Shown here piece after piece: positions 29,541 through 38,219 of a stretch of 64,000 nucleotides of DNA. The stretch's first letter is position 1; each line of letters starts with the position of its first letter. Source of the DNA: an uncultured Alteromonadaceae bacterium (GTDB taxonomy: Bacteria; Pseudomonadota; Gammaproteobacteria; Enterobacterales; Alteromonadaceae). A program made the translations under genes and the position numbers. Below the pieces are notes generated by a model. The model made no database searches. It had not been told where the DNA came from and saw only the letters and a program-made list of their open reading frames with translations. Where the stretch lies: contig CANLWS010000004.1 in the NCBI GenBank assembly GCA_947494925.1, positions 413,232-477,231 on the forward strand, in the 5' to 3' direction.

Positions 29541-30512
29541 TCAGTTGAATTGTTCGTCAGCACAGGGAACACTTGCCGGACAAAGCTTTTGCTTTACCGC
29601 AGAGATCTGATTTTTAAATTCATGTTTGATGATGCGGCTGAAGTGTTCTCGTAGCCAGATAAGTCCTTTATCCCTATCCTGACGTTTATGCCAGATAGCA
29701 GATACTTGTTGAGGCATAAGTTCAATGGGGGGTTTTATCGCAGCAATTTCATCATTGATGATGGAATTTGCAACTGCTGAGGTAGGCACTACACAAATCA
29801 ATTCACTGTTTTTTACCAGACTAGCCACAGAAGAAAAGTGATTCACAGTGCAGGCTATACGCCGAGTCAAGCCTAATTGTAATAACACCTGGTCTGTGTA
29901 GCCTGTTGTGTCACCTGACAAAGAAACCAACAAATGATCGGCAGAGGCGAACTCTTCGAGACTTATGTCGGCTTTTGCCAGGTGATGGTCTTTGTGCATC
30001 ACACATACATAGTGAGGAGTCAGCAAATATTCTGCTCTGAATGTACTTGAAACCATGCCAGATATACCAATCACTAAATCGACCTCAGCATCTTCCAGTA
30101 CCTGATCACTATTAGCAATTGTGTTTGGGATTGCATGTATATTGACGCCTGGCGCTTGTGTCTCAACTATTCGGCGTAATTCTGCCCAAGCCATATCCAC
30201 CACTATGTCGGTCACAGCGATGCGGAAAGTGCGTTTTGCGGTGGCCGGATCAAAACCTTTATGATCAAGGACATCTGTCAATTCTATTAACGGCTCGCGG
30301 ATTTGATCCCAAAGATTATGGGCATGCAAGGTAGGTTGGATATTGCGTCCGTCCTTAACAAACAATTCGTCTTTCCAGGCCACGCGCATCCTGCTCACGG
30401 CATTAGATACAGCGGGTTGAGTCATGGCCAACCTGTCCGCAGCTCGGGTGATGGAGCGTTCTGTCATGATGGCGTCAAATACCATCAGCAAATTTAGTTC
30501 TTGTGGTCGCAT
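29541..30512 (-). CDS. LysR-family transcriptional regulator
   Basis: The product is 323 aa from the ATG at 30512, chosen because it follows GAGGAAA at good distance; an upstream start would add nine residues. The N-terminal winged helix has the LysR pattern LNLLMVFDAIMTERSITRAADRL, followed by AMTQPAVSNAVSRMR. The effector domain follows, with TFRIAVTDIVVDMAW opening the first lobe. It is divergent from an RND efflux pair, so it most likely controls that pump. The effector is unknown. Confidence 0.88.
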   Translation of the reverse strand: MRPQELNLLMVFDAIMTERSITRAADRLAMTQPAVSNAVSRMRVAWKDELFVKDGRNIQPTLHAHNLWDQIREPLIELTDVLDHKGFDPATAKRTFRIAVTDIVVDMAWAELRRIVETQAPGVNIHAIPNTIANSDQVLEDAEVDLVIGISGMVSSTFRAEYLLTPHYVCVMHKDHHLAKADISLEEFASADHLLVSLSGDTTGYTDQVLLQLGLTRRIACTVNHFSSVASLVKNSELICVVPTSAVANSIINDEIAAIKPPIELMPQQVSAIWHKRQDRDKGLIWLREHFSRIIKHEFKNQISAVKQKLCPASVPCADEQFN

Positions 30513-30650
30513 GATCACTTTCCTCAATTTGATTGTCATTAACGATACATCACAAAATAAAATGTGTCACATATAAATATATAATTTTTTTTATTCAATG
30601 GTTGCTCCCATACTCTCATCATCAAGAAAATTAGTTGAGGAGCTAATCTT

Positions 30651-31898
30651 ATGAAAGTTAAACAATCTCTTACTGGCGTCTTACTGGCAAGCAGCTTGGT
30701 ATTGCTTGCTGCATGCGGTACGACCGAATCAGAAACATTTACACCCCAGGCTCCCAGTGTTTCCGTTGCTACTGTAATCAACGAAAAACTGACCGAATGG
30801 GACGAATTTACAGGCAGGATCCAGGCCCCTGAAACCGTTGAGTTGCGCCCCAGAATTTCCGGTTACATCGACTTTATCGCTTTTGAAGAAGGTGCGATGG
30901 TGGAAGAAGGAGAACCGCTGTTTTTTATCGATAACCGTTCGTTTAAAGCTGAGGTCAAGCGCCTGAAAGCCGAACTAATGCAGGCCAGAAGCCAATATGA
31001 TCTGGCCAAGCGCGAATTTGAACGTGCAAATAGCCTGGCAAAAACAAATGCTGTTTCACAGGAGTTGGTAGACACCAGGTTTGCAACTCAGCAGCAGTCA
31101 AAAGCAAGAGTATCCTCAGTGTCTGCAGCGTTGGAACTAGCCAAATTGAACCTCAGTTATACCAGAGTTACAGCTCCTATTTCAGGCCGTGTTTCTAACG
31201 CTATGATTACAAAAGGAAACTTCGTTACAGCGGGGCAAAGTGTGTTAACCACTTTGGTTTCTACAAAAGAAGTGTTTGCTTACTTTGATGCCGACGAACA
31301 GACCTATTTAAAATACTCAGCGCTTGCTCGTGATGGCAGCCGTCCAAGCTCCAGAAATACTCGCAATCCAGTGCGAATGGGTTTGGCATCTGACCAAGGT
31401 TTCCCTCGCTCGGGTGTGATTGACTTCGTCGACAATACCGTCAATGTCAACACGGGCACAATTCGCGGACGCGCCGTATTCGATAATCAAGACGGTACGC
31501 TTATTCCAGGGTTATTTGCTCGTATCCGGTTGCTGGGAAGTGCCAGTTATCAGGGAATTCTTATTGATGACAAAGCAATAGGTACTGATTTAAATAATAA
31601 GTTTGTACTTGTTCTTGATAGCAACAATAACGCCCAATATCGCGCAGTAACACTAGGTGAAAAACTGAGTGGTCTACGCATCATTAAATCGGGCCTGAGT
31701 GCGAACGAAAGGATTGTTATAAATGGATTGCAGCGCGTCCGTCCTGGCTCAGCGGTTAATCCGCAATTTGTTGACATGACAGACGAAAAAACCTTGATTG
31801 GCCTGCAAGCGCAGCAACGGGAAATTGATCAATTACGAAACAACAGTCGACTTGCTGCAAAGCCCGTATCCGCTCTCGATTATACGGTTGGAGGTTAA
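30651..31898 (+). CDS. RND efflux periplasmic adaptor (membrane fusion protein)
   Basis: The product is 415 aa. A lipoprotein signal (LASSLVLLAAC, Cys near residue 22) anchors it in the inner membrane. MFP landmarks are the lipoyl halves VELRPRISGYIDFIAFEEGAMV and LSYTRVTAPISGRVSNAMI flanking a helical hairpin, then a beta-barrel domain. The adaptor links an RND pump to an outer-membrane channel. The pump gene starts one base after its stop codon. No outer-membrane TolC-like gene is present here, so a distant one must serve. Confidence 0.92.
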   Translation: MKVKQSLTGVLLASSLVLLAACGTTESETFTPQAPSVSVATVINEKLTEWDEFTGRIQAPETVELRPRISGYIDFIAFEEGAMVEEGEPLFFIDNRSFKAEVKRLKAELMQARSQYDLAKREFERANSLAKTNAVSQELVDTRFATQQQSKARVSSVSAALELAKLNLSYTRVTAPISGRVSNAMITKGNFVTAGQSVLTTLVSTKEVFAYFDADEQTYLKYSALARDGSRPSSRNTRNPVRMGLASDQGFPRSGVIDFVDNTVNVNTGTIRGRAVFDNQDGTLIPGLFARIRLLGSASYQGILIDDKAIGTDLNNKFVLVLDSNNNAQYRAVTLGEKLSGLRIIKSGLSANERIVINGLQRVRPGSAVNPQFVDMTDEKTLIGLQAQQREIDQLRNNSRLAAKPVSALDYTVGG

Positions 31899-31899
31899 C

Positions 31900-34800
31900 A
31901 TGAAACTGTCTCAGTTTTTTATCCACCGGCCAATATTTGCAGGTGTCCTGTCTCTGCTTATTTTTATCGCTGGAGCCTTGGCGGTCTGGCAGTTGCCAAT
32001 CACTGAATACCCTGAAGTAGTGCCACCTACAGTGGTCGTGAGCGCTGCTTACCCGGGTGCCAACCCGAAAGTCATTGCAGATACAGTCGCCAGCCCGTTG
32101 GAACAGGAAATCAAAGGCACTGAGAACATGCTATACATGTCTTCACAGGCTACTTCTGATGGTCGTATGACTCTGACGGTCACCTTTGCTATCGGCACAG
32201 ACGTTGACAAAGCCACTACCCTTGTCCAAAACCGTGTTGACAGAGCATTACCGCGCTTACCTCAGGAAGTTCAGAACCTTGGCGTGGTGACGCAAAAATC
32301 ATCACCAGATCTAACCATGGTAGTACATTTAACTTCGCCTAATGATCAATATGACATGCTGTATTTATCCAATTACGCGCACCTCAATGTAAAAGATGAA
32401 CTTGCAGGCATTGAAGGCGTGGGTGACGTTCAACTTTTTGGCGCTGGTGAATACAGTATGCGTGTGTGGCTAGACCCGGAAAAAGTCGCTGCGCTGGGGT
32501 TAGGCGCAATGGATGTCGTCAACGCCATCCGCGAACAAAATCAACAGGCAGCAGCAGGCAGCTTGGGCGCCCAACCGACAGGCAGCAGTGATTTCCAATT
32601 GTTGATCAATGTCACTGGTCGACTCACCAGTGAAGAAGAATTCAATAACATTATTATCAAAGTCGGTGAACAAGGTCAGATATCGTACCTTAAGGATGTG
32701 GCGACCATAGAGCTAGGATCAGACTTTTACGCGCTGCGATCTTTGCTGGACAATAAATCAGCCGTTGCATTGCCCATTTTTCAGAGCCCAGGATCAAATG
32801 CGATTCAAATTTCTGACAACGTTCGGGCAAAAATGGCCGAGCTTAAAGAGCAGTTTCCTCAAGGAGTGGATTACGCCATTGTTTATGATCCTACTGTGTT
32901 CGTCCGAGGTTCCATCGAAGCAGTGGTGAAAACCCTGTTTGAAGCATTGCTATTAGTAGTTATTGTTGTGGTGTTGTTCCTGCAAACCTGGCGCGCTTCA
33001 ATTATTCCTCTGGTGGCAGTACCGGTATCGCTGGTTGGCACCTTTGCCGTAATGCACTTAATGGGCTTCTCACTGAATGCGCTTTCACTGTTTGGGCTGG
33101 TTTTGGCCATAGGTATAGTGGTAGATGACGCCATAGTGGTAGTGGAAAACGTGGAAAGAAACATTAAGGAAGGCCTGAATCCTATCGAAGCCACACAAAA
33201 GGCGATGAAAGAAGTCACAGGCCCCATAGTCGCCACGACCCTGGTACTGTCTGCAGTATTTATTCCTACTGCTTTTATGTCGGGACTCACTGGCCAGTTT
33301 TACAAACAGTTTGCCTTAACCATAACCATCGCCACTATTATTTCATCCATTAACTCACTAACTCTGAGCCCTGCTCTGTCGGCTATTTTACTCAAAGATG
33401 ATACGACTAAAAAAGATTGGCTGACACGGGGGATGGATAAACTCTTTGGTGCATGGCTATTCGCTCCTTTTAATCGCTTGTTCAATCGTGGCGAGAAAGC
33501 GTATGGCTTTGCAGTCAAAAAAATAATCCGTTCTGGTGGCATTATGCTGGTGCTTTACGCTGGATTGGCAGCATTAACCTTCCAACAATTTCAAACTACG
33601 CCAACTGGCTACGTACCAGGTCAGGACAAACAATACCTGGTGTCTTTTGCACAACTCCCAGATGCATCCTCGTTAGACCGCACTGAGGACGTAATCCGTG
33701 AAATGTCCCGAATCGCACTTCAACATCCTGGTGTCGAGTCGGCAGTGGCATTCCCGGGTCTGAACATCAATGGCTTTACTAACAGTCCGTCAAGCGGCAT
33801 CGTTTTTGTGACCTTGAAGCCATTTGATGAACGCACATCAGATGATTTATCGGCAAATGCCATTGCTGGGGCCCTTGGGCAGCAATTTGGCAGTATTCAG
33901 GATGCCTTTATTGCCATTTTCCCACCGCCGCCGGTTCAGGGATTAGGCACAATAGGTGGCTTCCGGTTGCAAATTCAGGATCGCGCTAATCTGGGATACG
34001 AGGAACTCTATCTTGTGACACAAAGCGTGTTACAAAAAGCCTGGTCAGCACCGGAGCTTACAGGTGTTTTCTCGAGCTATCAGGTTAATGTTCCCCAATT
34101 GGACGTGCAAATTGATCGTGTGAAAGCCAAGGCTCAAGGCGTGGGGATAAACGATATATTTCAAACTATGCAAGTCTATCTTGGCTCACTGTATGTCAAC
34201 GACTTCAATCAGTTTGGTCGCACCTACCAGGTGAACGTACAAGCTCAGGAAAGTTTCAGACAAGAGCCGGAGCAAATAGCCCAACTTAAAGTGCGAAATG
34301 CTAATGGGGATATGATCCCACTGGGTTCATTTGTCAAAATTACTCATGTTGCAGGACCGGACCGTGTGATGCATTACAACGGTTACACTACGGCTGAAAT
34401 TAATGGTGCCCCGGCACCTGGATTTAGCTCCGGTGAAGCTCAGGCGGCAATCGAGCGGATCCTTGCCGAGTCTTTACCAAATGGTATGGCGTACGAGTGG
34501 ACCGATCTGACCTACCAACAAATCTTGGCGGGAGATACGGCACTATTGGTATTTCCATTAGTTGTATTGCTGGTATTTTTGGTACTGGCAGCTCAATACG
34601 AAAGCTCAAGTATGCCTCTGGCTATAGTGCTAATTGTACCAATGACCTTACTGTCAGCAATGACAGGGGTGATTTTATCTGGTGGGGACAACAATATTTT
34701 TACCCAAATTGGATTTATTGTACTGGTGGGGCTGGCAACCAAAAACGCGATTCTGATCGTTGAGTTTGCCAAGGAAAAGGAAGAGCAAGGTTTGTCGCTA

Positions 34801-35082
34801 ATGGCGGCACTTATGGAGGCTACACGCCTGCGTTTACGTCCCATATTGATGACGTCGTTTGCCTTTATCATGGGTGTCGTACCCATGGTGGTTGCCACTG
34901 GCGCGGGAGCGGAAATGCGTCAGGCGATGGGTGTAGCCGTATTTTCAGGGATGCTAGGTGTGACCTTTTTCGGTTTGCTGTTGACGCCACTGTTTTACTA
35001 TCTGGTTCGTAGAAGAAACGCTAATAGAAACACCCCTGACAAGCTATCCCAACCTGAAGAAAATATTCAACAGGTGGCATAG
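31900..35082 (+). CDS. RND multidrug efflux permease (HAE-1 type)
   Basis: The product is 1060 aa. The ATG at 31900 follows GGAGG and starts MKLSQFFIHRPIFAGVLSLL, the standard RND opening; the longer frame overlaps the adaptor and is rejected. Twelve membrane helices are expected. The proton-relay segment is LFGLVLAIGIVVDDAIVVVENV, with the conserved Asp pair. The second half has GFIVLVGLATKNAILIVEFA, containing the relay Lys. The C-terminal part includes RLRPILMTSFAFIMGVVPM. It exports drugs or other amphiphiles using the proton gradient and forms an operon with the adaptor. Confidence 0.95.
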   Translation: MKLSQFFIHRPIFAGVLSLLIFIAGALAVWQLPITEYPEVVPPTVVVSAAYPGANPKVIADTVASPLEQEIKGTENMLYMSSQATSDGRMTLTVTFAIGTDVDKATTLVQNRVDRALPRLPQEVQNLGVVTQKSSPDLTMVVHLTSPNDQYDMLYLSNYAHLNVKDELAGIEGVGDVQLFGAGEYSMRVWLDPEKVAALGLGAMDVVNAIREQNQQAAAGSLGAQPTGSSDFQLLINVTGRLTSEEEFNNIIIKVGEQGQISYLKDVATIELGSDFYALRSLLDNKSAVALPIFQSPGSNAIQISDNVRAKMAELKEQFPQGVDYAIVYDPTVFVRGSIEAVVKTLFEALLLVVIVVVLFLQTWRASIIPLVAVPVSLVGTFAVMHLMGFSLNALSLFGLVLAIGIVVDDAIVVVENVERNIKEGLNPIEATQKAMKEVTGPIVATTLVLSAVFIPTAFMSGLTGQFYKQFALTITIATIISSINSLTLSPALSAILLKDDTTKKDWLTRGMDKLFGAWLFAPFNRLFNRGEKAYGFAVKKIIRSGGIMLVLYAGLAALTFQQFQTTPTGYVPGQDKQYLVSFAQLPDASSLDRTEDVIREMSRIALQHPGVESAVAFPGLNINGFTNSPSSGIVFVTLKPFDERTSDDLSANAIAGALGQQFGSIQDAFIAIFPPPPVQGLGTIGGFRLQIQDRANLGYEELYLVTQSVLQKAWSAPELTGVFSSYQVNVPQLDVQIDRVKAKAQGVGINDIFQTMQVYLGSLYVNDFNQFGRTYQVNVQAQESFRQEPEQIAQLKVRNANGDMIPLGSFVKITHVAGPDRVMHYNGYTTAEINGAPAPGFSSGEAQAAIERILAESLPNGMAYEWTDLTYQQILAGDTALLVFPLVVLLVFLVLAAQYESSSMPLAIVLIVPMTLLSAMTGVILSGGDNNIFTQIGFIVLVGLATKNAILIVEFAKEKEEQGLSLMAALMEATRLRLRPILMTSFAFIMGVVPMVVATGAGAEMRQAMGVAVFSGMLGVTFFGLLLTPLFYYLVRRRNANRNTPDKLSQPEENIQQVA

Positions 35083-35103
35083 TTTATAAATTTGCGTGGA
35101 GTC

Positions 35104-35172
35104 ATAGAGGCTCTTGATCACAATGCGGTACAAGCTCCTTAACTTCTCGTATTGCAAGAGCCTCTATTTTTT
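35104..35172 (+). terminator. Long-stem terminator after the RND operon
   Basis: ATAGAGGCTCTTG (35104-35116) pairs perfectly with CAAGAGCCTCTAT (35155-35167), followed by a T-run. An inner stem, CAATGCG with CGTATTG (35121-35127, 35148-35154), extends the structure. The hairpin is unusually long for a simple terminator. Confidence 0.8.
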
Positions 35173-35236
35173 GCGGTAGGAGCGTTTAGAATCCCGGTCA
35201 ATGACACCGGGATTTATGCATTTGAATGGCCCGGAT

Positions 35237-36778
35237 TTATTTTGCGCTATCGCGCACCAGAGTATCCATAAACCTTACTCCCCAGCCCTGACTTCCTTTC
35301 GGAGCCACATCGATATCGCTTTCTAACCAATCTACACCAGCGATGTCCAGGTGAACCCAGGGGACTGACTCATCCACAAAGGTGCCAACTACTGCAGCGC
35401 CAATACTCGCCCCCGGATTACCTGCACCTGAGTTTTTGATATCAGCAATTGACGACTCTATTTGCTTGAAATGATTGGCATGCAAAGGCAATGGCCAGAC
35501 ATGTTCACCAGACAGCTCACCAATACTCATCATTTTTCTCGATAATGCAAAGTCCCGAGTAATGACGGCAGCGTATTCGTCACTCAGAGCCCTCGCTGCT
35601 GATCCTGTCAGGGTTGCAATGTTGACGAGCATGCTGGGCTCAAATTCAGTTTGTGCATAATAAACTGCATCAGCCAGAATGAGACGCCCTTCAGCATCGG
35701 TGCTGATGATTTCGATACTGGTACCTTTCATCGTCTCCAGTACGTCGCCGGGACGAATTGCATCCTGGCTGGGCATGTTTTCAGCTAGCGGCATAATACC
35801 CACCAGATTCACTTTCTCACCTCGCTGGGCAGCCGCGTAAAGGGTACCTGCTACTGCGGCGGCACCGGATAAATCTGATTTCATCGCCCACATACCAGTG
35901 TTGGATTTCAGGCTGATACCACCAGTATCAAAGGTGATCCCTTTGCCAACTAATGCAACTGGAGCCTGATTTTTGGTTGTGCCCGAGTATTCAATCACCA
36001 ACAATCGAGGATCATTAATGGAACCTTGTCCCACACCGGCAAGTGCCCCCATTTTGCGCTTTTTGATATCCCTCATATCGAGCACCTCGATATCAATGTC
36101 ATCGATACCTTTAAATTTACGCTTTACGACATCAACAAAAGCTTGCGGATAGATACTTTTACCTGGTTCACTGGCCAGATCCCTTGCTAAATGCACACCC
36201 TCGGCAACGTAACGGAGATCATCCTGGTAAGCAAGCCTGGCGCTGTCGGCACTTTTTGTCACTAAGGTAACATTTGAAACCCCTTCGCTTTTTTGCGTTT
36301 TGTAGCGGTCAAAACTGTAATGCCGCAAGTGATAGCCATAGGCTAATTGTGCGGCAGGGACAGTATTATCGTATATCAGATCATCGGCGAAGATCAGCAC
36401 ATCACGTTTTTTTTCAGTGGACGTCATGGCCGAAGCAATTACTCCGCCTAAATTCTGCAATTCAGCATTGTCCAGGCCATCATCATCATGGCTTCCAACA
36501 ACCAGCACAGACTCAACGCCAGCTATCATCTGTAAATGCAACGTGCTGCCAACTTTACTGTCGAAGTTATTTAGCGCCAGCAACTGCGATAAGCGACCTT
36601 CAGATCCATTATCCAATTCAGCTGCTGCTCCACTTAGCATTTTAGTATCATTGATAAATACAACCTTGCTCTTGTTGTGCGCAGGCGGCTTTTCGACAAA
36701 ATTAAATTTAGCCATCGCAAAAGCCTGCGAAGACAGACAGCAAAGACCAAGTGCAAACACAGCAATTGTTTTTCTCAT
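35237..36778 (-). CDS. Secreted M17-family leucyl aminopeptidase
   Basis: The product is 513 aa. A signal peptide (IAVFALGLCCLSSQAFA) directs it out of the cytoplasm, unlike the housekeeping PepA. The C-terminal catalytic half carries the M17 metal-site motifs VGKGITFDTGGISLK, MKSDLSGAAAV, MPLAENMPSQDAIRPGDV and the signature STDAEGRLILADA. This signature usually reads NTDAEGRL; here Asn is replaced by Ser. It probably trims peptides in the periplasm. Together with the M28 peptidase it suggests protein-derived nutrition. Confidence 0.92.
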   Translation of the reverse strand: MRKTIAVFALGLCCLSSQAFAMAKFNFVEKPPAHNKSKVVFINDTKMLSGAAAELDNGSEGRLSQLLALNNFDSKVGSTLHLQMIAGVESVLVVGSHDDDGLDNAELQNLGGVIASAMTSTEKKRDVLIFADDLIYDNTVPAAQLAYGYHLRHYSFDRYKTQKSEGVSNVTLVTKSADSARLAYQDDLRYVAEGVHLARDLASEPGKSIYPQAFVDVVKRKFKGIDDIDIEVLDMRDIKKRKMGALAGVGQGSINDPRLLVIEYSGTTKNQAPVALVGKGITFDTGGISLKSNTGMWAMKSDLSGAAAVAGTLYAAAQRGEKVNLVGIMPLAENMPSQDAIRPGDVLETMKGTSIEIISTDAEGRLILADAVYYAQTEFEPSMLVNIATLTGSAARALSDEYAAVITRDFALSRKMMSIGELSGEHVWPLPLHANHFKQIESSIADIKNSGAGNPGASIGAAVVGTFVDESVPWVHLDIAGVDWLESDIDVAPKGSQGWGVRFMDTLVRDSAK

Positions 36779-37128
36779 ATGGATTGAACCCCTATTTAAT
36801 AAAATTCAGCGAACCGGAAAAAGATACGGTGTTCTGAAGTCGAAGGATCTTACGAGAAGAAGAACTGAATAAAAATATTGTTTAAGTTGCTAATTAGTTC
36901 GTTTTTATCGAGGTATTAATGATTAATGGAGGTTTAGTGCTATACAGCAGATTGGAAAGTTCTAGCTTGCATAGGCAATAAATGTCACGGGCTACTGCTA
37001 TAACGTCCCGAATCAGTTAGCAGACTGAAGAATGAACCCGGTATCGCTGGGAACAAAGAACATTGCTGCGCAAACAAGCACTCTTGATTGAGCACCAATT
37101 TGTCGTTCGTTCAATGTTCCCATCCTAT
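36779..37128. other. Intergenic region, no feature recognised
   Basis: 350 bases between the aminopeptidase start and the lipoprotein stop. It should contain the aminopeptidase promoter. I see no gene, no clear terminator and no repeat. Confidence 0.5.
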
Positions 37129-37644
37129 TCAAGTTCTATTTGCAACCTTGTCCAGAGCGTATTTCGTTTTAATTTCATTGACTATTTGACGGGCATTATA
37201 AGAGGTTACATTTTCTGGTTTTTCATTAAAGCAAGCGACAATCGTGTCTGAGACGGGATTAGAAACATAATCTTTTCGACCACCTGTGGCTGCTCTGCCT
37301 TGGCCTCCATGTCCGCCGTAACTGCTCATTGCAGTAAAGCCCATCGGAGTCGTCTCTTGAAATAACGTACGCGACTGCGTTTGCTCAATTACAACAAAGT
37401 AGTCATAACCATTTTCCAATGCGACTTCTGCACTTCGCAGAAGAGAAAAATCCTTCACCCTCTCCCTTGTAGTAAAAGAATTGCCTTTAAAGGAAACTTC
37501 AAACACATTTTTTTTAATCTGCGTTTCAGAAAAACCTCCCCACACGTCCTTGGCTTTGTAGCTTGCAGCACAGCCACCCAATACAGAGATACTCAGAAAT
37601 ATAACCAATGCAGAAAGTGGTTTACTGATATTTTTAGCGCTCAT
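37129..37644 (-). CDS. CC0125/CC1285-type lipoprotein
   Basis: The product is 171 aa with a lipobox (LSISVLGGC, Cys near 25). The mature part begins ASYKAKDVWGGFSETQI, then EVSFKGNSFTTRERVKDFSLLRSAEV and GYDYFVVI. This pattern is known from the small CC0125/CC1285 lipoproteins of unknown role. A glycine-rich stretch (SSYGGHGGQGRAATGG) sits in the middle. It is monocistronic, with its own promoter in the AT-rich gap before the alginate lyase gene. Confidence 0.8.
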   Translation of the reverse strand: MSAKNISKPLSALVIFLSISVLGGCAASYKAKDVWGGFSETQIKKNVFEVSFKGNSFTTRERVKDFSLLRSAEVALENGYDYFVVIEQTQSRTLFQETTPMGFTAMSSYGGHGGQGRAATGGRKDYVSNPVSDTIVACFNEKPENVTSYNARQIVNEIKTKYALDKVANRT

Positions 37645-38219
37645 AACTATTTCCTTGTTGATCCGTTAAAACATTAAAATAGCACAGGGGAACCAAACTA
37701 CAAGCGAGTCAATGGTAAATTTTACACTCTTAAAAGGATGTGTCACAGACTGAAGTGCACCGAATATGAGGGTAATTTAACTACCCCTTTAGTTGGTCTT
37801 CTTTTTATTAAATGAACAAGCGAAAGCATTGTTCAGCAACTGATATCATAGATATTTCAGCAATGTAACTAAACACCCGCAAATTATTACCAATAAATTA
37901 TTTATTGTAATACCAATATTGATTTTATGGAGCTAGTAATTCAGTCGATTCATTTCTTTTACACGGATACCGAAACCTATAACACCTTCAAAAAAAGTAT
38001 TACCAATTACTTTAAATACACTACCATTCTTATGATTAAGGAGCCTATATAAAAGGATTTCGAAGTTATCACACTAATGAGCGATTAACATTGAATAACA
38101 AGGCCTACCAATAATTATTACCAATGAAAACCACAATATATGACCAATAGTTTACTTTTGTTTTACAATTAATTAATATAAAAATATCGTCATTTATCAT
38201 TTAGTAACTAGGGTGGATC
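37645..38219 (+). promoter_or_regulatory. AT-rich control region of the alginate lyase with clustered TACCAAT motifs
   Basis: 575 bases without a gene, clearly more AT-rich than the surroundings. TACCAAT occurs five times in the same orientation, at 37888-37894, 37911-37917, 38001-38007, 38106-38112 and 38119-38125; the related GACCAAT is at 38142-38148. Two pairs are spaced 23 bases apart. Clustering of one heptamer in one direction suggests binding sites for a regulator of the downstream polysaccharide lyase, though AT-rich background could contribute. Confidence 0.45.

Noticed and set aside
31798..31899. Longer start for the RND permease gene
   Set aside because: It would overlap the adaptor gene and precede a perfectly placed GGAGG and the conserved MKLSQFFIHRP start.
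36417..36872. Plus-strand frame of 151 codons opposite the leucyl aminopeptidase
   Set aside because: It is antisense to a clearly conserved catalytic gene and has a low-complexity, non-domain sequence.
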